Positions 55,573-64,000 of a stretch of 64,000 nucleotides of DNA are shown piece by piece (position 1 is the first letter of the stretch; each line of letters begins with the position of its first letter). This DNA is from Chrysopilus asiliformis (taxonomy: Eukaryota; Arthropoda; Insecta; Diptera; Rhagionidae): the NCBI GenBank assembly GCA_964034945.1, contig OZ035961.1, forward strand, positions 41,754,184-41,818,183, read 5' to 3'. The notes beneath the pieces are model-generated. The model saw only the letters and a program-made list of their open reading frames with translations, was not told the DNA's origin and made no database searches. The position numbers and the translations under genes were made by a program.

Positions 55573-56559
55573 GGGTAAAGTCGGATGAAATGGGTGACCT
55601 TTTTTATTTTTCGGGTGACCTTTTTTATTTTTGAAATATCTCGGGAAATAAAAGAGCTTTTTAAACGAAACAAAAATAAAATCATTCTTTATTACAAACG
55701 TAAAAATAAAATCAGAACTCTGGCATAAAAAAAAGGTTAATTCAATATTTTTTTTTTAATTTAAAAAAAAAGATCAAAAGTTCCATTTGTCCTCCATGGT
55801 CGGGTGAAATGGAACTTACCATAAGGTGAAATGGAACACTACTTTTTATTCAAATTTTTATTGCCGCATTTATTGCAAGTCATTGCAAATGACGCGCAGG
55901 ACTCGTGCGACCACAAATTACAGATGACACATTGAAGGCAGTCGTCTTTTTTTTGCGTTTTCATGTACTCCTCCCCACATCCTACATAATTGTTTTTCCG
56001 AAATCTTCAGGTCCATCAGACTCGCTCATATAAATTATTTCGTCCCTTTCTTCTTCCGAGTCTTCATATTTTTGGGAAACTGTCTTCCGCGGTTAAGATT
56101 TTTTAGATTTTTTTTTTTGTTTTATAGGCTCCAATATTTATATGTTCCAATACACCTCCGTTTGGCTGTTCCATCTCACCCTTTTGGTTGCATTTGACAT
56201 TACTGTAAATCAGAAACTAACATGTCTCGACTTGCTGCTTTTATCAATAAATTTACGTAGTGTGAATCTAACTGTGCATTTTGATGTACCCACACAATCA
56301 CTCCGCCAAATACTTACCAAAAAAATTAAATCTAAAAAATCCACAAAAAAAGTTTTACGACAAAAACGATAATTTTTTTTTGGTTTTTTGCTTATAAAAA
56401 ATAAACAAACGTATGCAGCGTGACGATACCTTAACGCATCGAGGTTTTCTGATATACCAAACAAACTGTTGCCGACAGCAATAGCAATTATGTTTGACAA
56501 GTGCGAAATAGTGGGGGTGTTCCATTTCACCCTCTGTTCCATTTCACCCGACTTTACCC
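55573..56559 (-). mobile_element. pogo-type derivative (987 bp), TA target
   Basis: The ends GGGTAAAGTCGG and TGAAATGG match in inverted orientation with one mismatch over 21 bp. TA flanks both sides (55571-55572 and 56560-56561). GTGAAATGGAAC motifs repeat inside each end. The element keeps the C-terminal tail of a transposase on the minus strand. Confidence 0.8.
55839..56095 (-). pseudogene. pogo-like transposase C-terminal acidic and PHD-like tail
   Basis: The minus strand first reads an acidic stretch (EDSEEERDEIIYMSESDGPE). After a one-base frame change it reads CGEEYMKTQKKDDCLQCVIC, then NLWSHESCASFAMTCNKC, ending in TAG at 55839-55841. The Cys/His spacing (CxxC, WxHExC, CxxC) is the PHD-like zinc finger that many insect pogo/Tigger (CENP-B-like DDE) transposases carry at their C terminus after an acidic linker. 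No DDE core or CENP-B-type DNA-binding domain remains in the rest of the element. The frame break near 56010 and the lost core make it non-functional. The ends and TA duplication of the host element agree with the pogo assignment. Confidence 0.68.
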
Positions 56560-56561
56560 TA

Positions 56562-57262
56562 CCTACAATATAAAAGTTATAGGAACATAATGTTGGTTCA
56601 ACTGTAACATTGAACCTGCGGCAGATTTTTTTTTACAGATACACTGGAACCTTCATATAACGAAACCTCTATATAACGAAATTCTCTATATAACGAATCT
56701 TTTCCGGAACTTTGAAAGAGAAACATATATTCCGTTTATGTTAGAAAAGAATACTCCAAAAACAACTAGAAGAAAATTTAAAGCCGAATTTATATACTGG
56801 ATATTTTGCTCCTAACCGCCTACCCTGCTTTTATTGACGTTTGACCATGCCCAGAGGGGGCGATGGCCCAGGGCACAATTATCAAGGGGGGCCGAAATCA
56901 TCACTGAGATGGGTGGGAATTCGATCAAAATTAGATATCAAAGGGACAAAATATGGAATTACTCTACTCTGGCAACGATGAGACCATCAATTCGCTGGTA
57001 TAATTGACATCTAAAGATTTTCTGCCTACAACGCAGTTTACTGACAAAAGCTTTTCTCTGCTTTCTGCGGAATTGCGGAATTGTGGAATTGGAATAAAAA
57101 TTGTTTATTCCAGTAATCACAAACAAAAATTGAGGATTAACTTTTTGGAAATTTCCAGCCACCAAAAATCATTTTCATCAATTTTGGGCCGCGGGCGTGA
57201 ATGTTTTAGCCGCAGCTGTGATCACGAAGAAAAGCAAGAAACCGTGAAGGACTTACTCTATA
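56562..57262. other. Stretch with a lone pogo/Tigger-like terminus
   Basis: At about 56640-56700 CACTGGAACCTTC is followed by three tandem CTATATAACGAA units, a form typical of pogo/Tigger ends. No partner end was found. Nothing else recognised. Confidence 0.45.
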
Positions 57263-57270
57263 GTGGACAC

Positions 57271-58025
57271 TAGGGATGTCAAAAAAGAACCGGTTAAACC
57301 GGTTACCCGGTGTTTTTGCTTTGGTTAACCGGTTTTTTCGGTGTTTTTTTTGCACGGTTATACCCGGTGTTTTTTTTTAAAGCCAAAACCGTTCAAAAAA
57401 ACCGATCATTTTTTTTTTGTATGGAAAAATAATTTTAAACCAATTTTCGTGCAACTGATTTGTTATAAACATTTCTTTTTAGGCACTCTAAACCAAATAC
57501 AATATCATATTGTGCCATTTATGGCCTCTTAACCCTTTCGGTATTTTGATGCCATATGGCAACGCAGTTAAAAATTTTAAATTACCTATTATTTATTTAT
57601 TTTTAACACTCTATCCTCATTCAGTGCACCAGTAAGTGCATTTTTGACCCAATTTTGAGTTTTTGAGTAAAAAGCTTGACCACAGTGGACGTATTTGAAA
57701 AAAATCAAAATTTTAATTTTTTTTTTTGTTTTAAATGAATACTAATAGCTTAAACATCATTAATTTGTATAGAGAGTATTTTTAAAACCCATAGAAAAAT
57801 ACATGTACCGAAAGGGTTAATGGATTATATGGCACTTCACGTCTTTTGTTTGTATTATAGTGTATTTGTTGTGTCTAAGACCTAACCTACCCAATTTGAA
57901 CACAACGGTCTTTCGGTGTTTTAATAACCGGTTTTTTGGACCCGATTAAACCGGCCCGGTTTAAACCGAAGTCTTAAAAACCGGTTTAACCGAAAACCGG
58001 TTTTTTCAAAAATTTGACATCCCTA
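57271..58025. mobile_element. Non-autonomous hAT (755 bp) with CCGGTT arrays
   Basis: TAGGGATGTCAAA at the left and TTTGACATCCCTA at the right. The flanks GTGGACAC (57263-57270) and GTGAACAC (58026-58033) form an 8-bp duplication with one mismatch. Many AACCGGTT-type motifs lie inside both ends. It carries a piggyBac MITE at 57533-57816. Confidence 0.85.
57533..57816. mobile_element. piggyBac MITE (284 bp) nested in hAT
   Basis: TTAA at 57529-57532 and 57817-57820 flank inverted ends CCCTTTCGGTA and TACCGAAAGGG. There is no coding sequence. The insertion post-dates the surrounding hAT. Confidence 0.85.
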
Positions 58026-58033
58026 GTGAACAC

Positions 58034-60041
58034 CCCTTTTTTAATTATTACCTATTTTTTAAGAAAATCTGCTGAACCGTGGAGAAAAGTATCACAGTAT
58101 CTTTGGGAAAAATGTTCTCACAAAAAGTTAGTGAAGCTTCCCAATCAACAAAACCGCACGAACCCGCGTATTCTCGGGGAAAACGCCTCACAGCCGTGAA
58201 AAAAATGTGCCGCAGGAGGAAAGATATGACTTAAAGTAACCCCCAGCCGAAGTATGTTTTAAGTATGATATATTATAACACTTTATTGAATAATCCGGAA
58301 CAACTCATTGGATAATTCGGCACAAAAGTTTGGTTTTCTGGACGGCGGAAGTGCCCTGGTTAATTCGGGATTTACGGCGACCCGAAGCTGAAATTAGTTT
58401 AACTACCGATGTTATGATGGTACAATCCATTGTCCTTGAAGTTGGTTCTTTTATTTTCTTATATTGGAAAATTTATTAACTAAAGTTTCCAAATCAAATT
58501 TTACGAGAGTTGCAATTCTCGCCATTTTGCATAGGGTTTTAACTATTAATTCGTTTCAGTAATATTTCATGGAAAATAACGATTTTTTTTATAAAAGTAC
58601 GCCGTATCTAACTACCCTTAAAGGTCGGTGTACGACTGAAAAGCTTGCCTGCGTTGTTCCAGACACTTAAGTCGGTGGCATAACCATGAATCAAAATAGC
58701 ACCTTAGGGGTTTAAAGCTATACCATGCTATTCACCTTCACATAAACATAATATTGTTCTTCTTATGTTAAAAAAAAATAAGACAACAAAAATAAAACAA
58801 GAAAAATATTTATCTCTTTTTTTTGCCTTTGCTTGGATTTGCATAGACTAAAACACACTAAACATCTTCGGCTCGACTGTTCCCCATAAAAAATGGTCAA
58901 AATATTGCTAGACGAGGAAAAAAATTAGTAAAGGGCAGCAGACTTGTGGAACATATTCTTGAACGAAAAACATACAAAAATAATGCAAAAAAATATTCCA
59001 AGAACATACGAATTTCTTCAGAGTACAAAGGCTCAGAAAAGTTCTTCTATAAAGTATTCATGAAATGCAGTGCTTGAGGACACATGGTGTATGGAATCTA
59101 ACGAGGACGAACCAAGTCAGAAGTACAGGACTACGCTTATCGACCCCTTTCGACTGCCATAATAACATACGACTCAAAATTGTTACTACGAGAAAAAAAA
59201 ATTATTTTGAAGTTCAAGAAAAAATAAGAATAAGAACCAGATAAGGCGAAAACTCCCAAATTTGATCACAACGAATTCAATATTCGAGGGGATGGCAATT
59301 TTTGCACATTGTACTCAATTCAAAGTATGAAATTTTCTCGTGCAGCATATTTCCCATTATTACCTTTTTAAATTCGTTTCGATATCCTTAGCTGAGCAAT
59401 CACTTATCGATTCGATTCGGTTTTCTCTTTATTTAAGTATAATTTGAATCAAAACCAGCCCCAATTTTGATTTTTGATTTATTGCCAATCCACATGGTTT
59501 CTTTATTGAGTCCCATTTTATTCAGTATATTGAATGGGAAACTATGCCAGTGAGTGGATGATCAGAGACTCATACATCATGTCGCCCAAATTGTATCTCA
59601 ATAGGAAAGCATTTTGCCTCCATAGAAAATAAAAAACTCAATAGAACGAAAACCGCAACACGGTATATTATATTCTACGTGCTTATGTTTTCACGTGAGA
59701 TTCCATCTAAATTGACTTCAGAGTGTATTCGTCATTTGGAAATCATCATACTTTTTCTGGAAATGCCATAATGCAAGTATGCGAATCTCATACCATTTTT
59801 AATTTTTTACTATTATTTAAATGTTTCAGATTTTATGTACCACAGAATATCAGATCACGTAGGCTCGCGAGTGCCTACGGCCACAAACAACTCAATTTCC
59901 ATAAAAAAAATTTACAATTGTTTTCGAGATAAATTTTTCACTTATTTCATGTACATAGTCTAATCATAAATACTAATACATTAATATTTTTCATTTTTTC
60001 TTTTTATGGAACCACTCAAAAGCTGCAACCTACAAAACATA
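58034..60041. other. Single-copy stretch
   Basis: A pogo-like fragment (GGATAATTCGGCAC ... TTAATTCGGGATTTACGG) lies at about 58300-58380. A short hairpin GTAGGC-TCGCGAGT-GCCTAC lies near 59860-59880. No gene was recognised. Confidence 0.4.
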
Positions 60042-61041
60042 TTTTTTGAAATGGCCGCTATTTGCTTTGGCACCAGCCCTTCACAATCGAGTCAACGGCA
60101 AAACACGCGCTCGATCTATGCTGCAGGTAGGATCCTTCTACAATAGGAGTAGCACTCGAGGAGTACCAATCACTGTATTGAATGACTCCAGCCCGATCCT
60201 AGGGGTAGATCAAGCGTGGTTAAATTCAAAAATGTTACCGTAATGGCTCTTCCCTTATGCAGAATCTCTAAGGACTAAATTCTCATATCAATCTATTTTT
60301 TATTAAGATTTAAATTTTAGCAAAAAATTGGTTTGTCAAAATTTTTCAGAATTGGTAAACCTTTTAAATTTAGATAAATTCGCAAATTTCTAGAGATTTG
60401 TGTCCAGGTCAAATCATATGCCTTTGGCGATCTACCCCTGGACCCTCCGTGACGCTCCAGAGTGTTCAATAGAAAACACCTATTGACCCAATGTTGGTGC
60501 GTTCTTTTTTTTTTGATCCACCATACTCTCTAAAACAGACCATAATTTACAGTCCAACGAGTTAATTTATGGACCTGCCAAGGTTCACTTTTGGCTTCTG
60601 ATGAACTTCAGAATAAAATTCATGATTTTCAAGTTATTTTTGTGGTTATCTGGCTTAATGAGCCGTAGCTGAATCCCTTTGAAAACTCCACTCCGTATTT
60701 TTGAATAAATTTTTGTTTCAAAGCTTTACTGCACATTTTAAACAGTTTCTTGATCAACTTTGGCTGGCGTTATGCCCCTTTTTCACAAAAATTCCTTGAA
60801 GTCGATTTGCATGACTTCATCCTCCCGTAATTCAACCCCCATGAAAATTCAGACCGTAATGCGTTGGATCATACACCCTTTGGACTCTAGAAAGCATGAT
60901 CTGCGAAAAAAACACCATAATATTGAATCCTTGAAGGGTTTTGCCCAAAACATTGGGCAACTTTCCAATAGATTGAGAATGTGTTTTACAGACTCGATCG
61001 TAGAGGGCTGGTGTTAAAACAAATAGCGGCAATTTGAAATG
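60042..61041. mobile_element. 1 kb element with about 65-bp imperfect inverted ends
   Basis: Left TGGCCGCTATTTGCTTTGGC and ACCAGCCCTTCACAATCGAG match the reverse of CTCGATCGTAGAGGGCTGGT and TAAAACAAATAGCGGCAA at the right. A second inner inverted pair involves GGGGTAGATC (about 60200) and GATCTACCCC (about 60429). There is no target duplication I can assign and no transposase. Confidence 0.65.
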
Positions 61042-61805
61042 CAGTAAAATCTGTATCAGCCGCACTCTAGATAAGCCGGATACCTGTCTAAGCATTACAC
61101 TTTTCAAAACCCCATGGTTTAGTTTTCCATAGAAAATGAACCTGTGAAAGCAGAAAACCTTAGCTGGACAAATTTCCTGATCCCGTACGAGTCCGACTAA
61201 TACAAGGACTTTTTGACTCCAGAATTGGATTCAGTGACCTCAAAAATCCCCATATGATATGAGATTACATGATTTGACCCTGACAAACAGACAAAAAAGC
61301 AAGCTGTCTGTCTGTCAGATCAAATCTTGCAATCAAATTTTGACCCACTTCCACTCATCCGATTCACTTGAAATTTTGTACACTTATATCAGTCCGATGA
61401 CGATACAATATTATCTCTACTTCGTCCTTGTAAGGATAAGGGAAGGTCCTGTGAGGATAACGTGATTATCCTTTTCTCCAAACTTTCCGGGAAAAAATAT
61501 ATTCTGCGGGTTTTGGGGTTCTCAAGTTAAAAAGCCTGTAAGAACATCTCAAATGTAGGGATATATATTCGAAGACTAAAAAGAACAAAATAAAAAAAAT
61601 AAAACAAAATTTTTAAAAAAAAAGCTTTTATTTAAAAAAAATGCACTAAAAAGAAAAAAATAATTTTCTGGACGCTGTGTATCACAAATATAAAAGCTTT
61701 TAAAAAGCGAGATAAAGCATAAAAAAATTAAATTAAACATTTATCTCGCTTTTTAAAAGCTTTTATATTTGTGATACACAGCGTCCAGAAAATTATTTTT
61801 TTCTT
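61042..61805 (+). repeat. Family L repeat copy with intact palindrome
   Basis: TGTCTGTCAGATCAAATC, the GACCCACTTCCAC module, GGATAACG unit and the ATATATATTCGAAG junction are followed by a palindrome at about 61618-61802 with arms such as CTGGACGCTGTGTATCACAA. It starts near 61200; the first 150 bp hold a pogo-like end (GCAGTAAAATCTGTATCAGC). Confidence 0.65.
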
Positions 61806-63247
61806 TCCCTCATTTAAAAATCTGCGCGTAAAATTTCGGAAATTCTTGCAATTTAATTCCAAAAAATTTTCGGGTGCGAAAAAGAAATTGCGCTACGTCC
61901 TATCTTTATGAAAATTCGTCAAGATCCTGTAACGATAATAGTGATATATTTTTTTTACTTTTCTAAGAAAAAATTTCATTAGGTGGTTTTAGAGTACACT
62001 GATCAGAAATCTAATGTGAACATTTTGACATTTGCACCCGAACATCCTGTAAGGATAACATTATTTTCTTAAAAGTTGTTAAGAATACCATATGGGAATT
62101 GTTTTTTGGTATTCGTAAAACATAATAAGAAATACAGTGAAGCTCCGCTTTGAGCGGGTAATTGATTCCACGAAAACAGCGCGTAGATCGGAACCGCGTA
62201 AATCGAGTTATGGAAAGCATGTAAAAATAGGGGGTTCGATCCAAAACTAGACATTTTACAAAAATTGGGAGTAAAAAAGTTTTAAATTTTTTTAATAAAA
62301 GTACAACAAAAACATTTTAGTTTGGCTACAATTTTTTTTTTATCACAAAGCTTAAAATTTTATGGCTTAATTAATCTGCCGTTCCAAATGACAACGTCAT
62401 CCTTAATTTAAAGGACTGGGCTGACACATAGGGTCGAAATATCTTATCAAACCTTTATATGAAAAAAAACCTTTTTGTAGCAATTTTATTCCTAAATCGC
62501 GTAGAACGAGCCCGTGTAAAAAATTATTGCCTCGGTTGTAGAAAGAAATAAAATATATATAAAACTAGTCATTTCTCGACAAGTGTTAAGTGAAAATCGA
62601 TCAAAATTACAAAATCCCACTTAATGAAAAAACATGTAAATGTAATTTCCGAGCATGCAAATACTCAAAGGAAAATGATATTTACTAAAAAAAAAACCCG
62701 TAATGTTGACCAACATTAATATTACATACGAATGCATATTTTTGGCAAAGTTTTTTTAGTGTCCCGTACCGACAATTTGACTACTAGAACTTTTCATCAA
62801 TTCATTATCGGATCGCAATTTAATTTCGGTGTAATTAAATTTGCTCGTCGATAATTGGCTTCCCGCAAATTTAAATAAAATGCAAATTAAATTAAAATCC
62901 ACATCGACTGCTTTCTGATATGCATCGCAATCAAATACCAATCTAACTAAAAACGCACAAGATACCAAAATTAACATTCCACAGATTTTTTAAAAAAAGC
63001 TACAATTCGATCCTCCAAATCCTTTTATCCAATAAATTCTATTAACCAAAAATCTTTCAGTACATAACCACTATTTTCAATTTTCATTTAATTAGAAGAA
63101 AAACAAATTAATTTGAAATTAAACTTTTTAAGTGTCTCTAGCCACTTTATAAAATTTTAGTGACCAAAACAAAATAATCAATTTCTATTAAAAATGATTT
63201 TAGTATCTCTGTTATCTTTTTATGATATCATTATAGATATTATATCC
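61806..63247. other. Stretch with Helitron-like and pogo-like fragments
   Basis: At 61900-62060 there are diverged CCTGTAAGGATAACA modules. At about 62135-62215 TACAGTGAAGCTCCGC resembles a lone pogo-type end. No gene is supported apart from the doubtful frame at 62756-62977. Confidence 0.4.
62756..62977 (-). CDS. Small open frame with signal-peptide-like start, hypothetical 73 aa
   Basis: From a true ATG (62975-62977) the minus strand encodes 73 residues. The N terminus MLILVSCAFLVRLVF is hydrophobic and could be a secretion signal. The mature part is mixed polar (DCDAYQKAVDVDFNL; FNYTEIKLRSDNELMKSSSS) with no recognisable domain and only two cysteines after the first 15 residues. It ends with a proper stop (TAA). 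It lies in single-copy AT-rich sequence and has balanced composition compared with other short frames here. It could be a small secreted-protein gene, the first exon of a gene, or a chance opening. I put it forward only as a candidate. Confidence 0.22.
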   Translation of the reverse strand: MLILVSCAFLVRLVFDCDAYQKAVDVDFNLICILFKFAGSQLSTSKFNYTEIKLRSDNELMKSSSSQIVGTGH

Positions 63248-63660
63248 GTTTTTTACTTTCCTCTTCTATAGAGGGAAAGTGTTGTATTCATGACGAAAAC
63301 CGACTCGACAACGAATGCAGATACAAATTTTCTGACCAACATGAAATTCGTATCAGGCAAAATTATGAAGTTGTCCGTGGATTTGTAGGTCTGTCCGTTT
63401 TACGTATCTTAAGTAACTCGAGAACGCGTTGGCCTAGCGACTTGAAATTTTTTGTGAACATGTTTCACAAAAATCGTAGTTTTCTATCAACTTTTGTAAA
63501 AATAACAACATCTATTTATAACGGCTATCTCCATACATTTTTTTTTAAATGCCGTTTTTTGAAAATTCTCGAAACTTATGCGTTTTTGGGAAAACAAATG
63601 TAATGAAATGTAAAGGATATAAAATTTTCCACATTTTCTTTTTTAACGGTTTTTTGTATG
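63248..63660 (-). repeat. Family S repeat copy, reverse
   Basis: CCTCTTCTATAGAGGGAAAG, TTCATGACGAAAACCGACTC, a GGTCTGTCCGTTTTACGTA tract and AACGGTTTTTTGTATGTCTA are mirror matches to 36755-37622. It shows the uninterrupted site for the MITE at 37344. Confidence 0.65.
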
Positions 63661-63664
63661 TCTA

Positions 63665-64000
63665 AAAGGGCCCATAGACGGCCAACTTTGTTGCCAACCT
63701 GGTCGCCAACCTGGTTGGTAGTTTTTACCACAGACGAGACGGAATGTTGGCAACCAAGTTGTCAACATCATTTTTAACAAGATCCCGTCGACTTTAGGTG
63801 ATTTCTCTAATTTTTTTATTGTTTATAGTTTACTATATGGTTATAGGACAACTATAGGGTATATTTTGACTAGTGAAAAATGAGTAAGGATTTGTTATTG
63901 GTATTGGTTTTAAACGAGTTGTGCGAAGATGAACAACTCAATGCAACTGAGATTGGCAACCAGGTTGTAAACTTGCCTACAGACACCCCAACATGAACGC
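63665..64000. mobile_element. MITE-like repeat, cut by the window edge
   Basis: AAGGGCCCATAGACGGCCAAC is followed by CCAACCTGG, TTGGCAACCAAGTTG and GGCAACCAGGTTG motifs in both orientations. The right end is not in the window. Confidence 0.45.

Noticed and set aside
56210..56542. 110-codon minus-strand frame in the pogo derivative
   Set aside because: No helix-turn-helix or catalytic motif; probably leader sequence of the parent element.
56640..56700. Complete pogo/Tigger element starting at CACTGGAACCTTC
   Set aside because: Only one terminus is present; no matching end or transposase found.

Overview
The window looks like AT-rich euchromatin from an insect, most likely a higher fly. The reasons are a spliced SAM-domain gene with GT-AG introns, a DD41D ('rosa'-type) mariner of the kind first described from tephritid fruit flies, and a dense load of small DNA transposons: hAT, piggyBac, pogo, Harbinger, Mutator, Helitron and mariner. 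The order Diptera is an inference from these elements. I saw no rRNA, tRNA, CRISPR or bacterial operon structure.

One host gene can be read with confidence. It runs on the minus strand and has four coding exons that join in phase: 31975-31613 (start codon, SAM domain like vertebrate SAMD5), 15422-15189, 14823-14646 and 11311-11211. Together they give 876 nt (292 codons) that stay open. The first intron is about 16.2 kb and the third about 3.3 kb, and both are packed with transposons. The 3' end was not found and lies below 11211 or outside the window. Sequence above 31975 is 5' flank or 5' UTR territory without recognisable coding exons.

The rest is mobile DNA, often nested, with target duplications that can be read directly. 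From left to right: a Helitron (707-1039); a 3.4 kb hAT relic (5754-9173) carrying two further elements; a motif-rich MITE (9618-10108); a large inverted repeat (11709-12053); a piggyBac derivative keeping the transposase zinc-binding tail (12215-12850); a DD41D mariner derivative inserted in a palindrome-ended repeat (13537-14096); two inverted copies of one 445-452 bp MITE (16463-16907 and 30124-30575); and a three-layer nest at 19733-21990. In that nest an old mariner is interrupted by a MADF-bearing Harbinger MITE and by an unclassified 1.29 kb element with 2-bp target duplications and a two-exon gene of its own. Further right are two MITEs with perfect 9-bp target duplications (25738-26098 and 37344-37578), an intact DD41D mariner (37677-38977) inserted into a Helitron end, three more Helitron-like elements, a pogo derivative with a PHD-like tail (55573-56559), and a hAT carrying a piggyBac MITE (57271-58025).

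Three lower-copy repeat families (called L, R and S here) recur across the window. The most unusual items are the 20355-21643 element with its small intron-containing gene, the complete DD41D mariner, and several MITEs that share a layout of short terminal repeats plus many internal copies of a family-specific motif.
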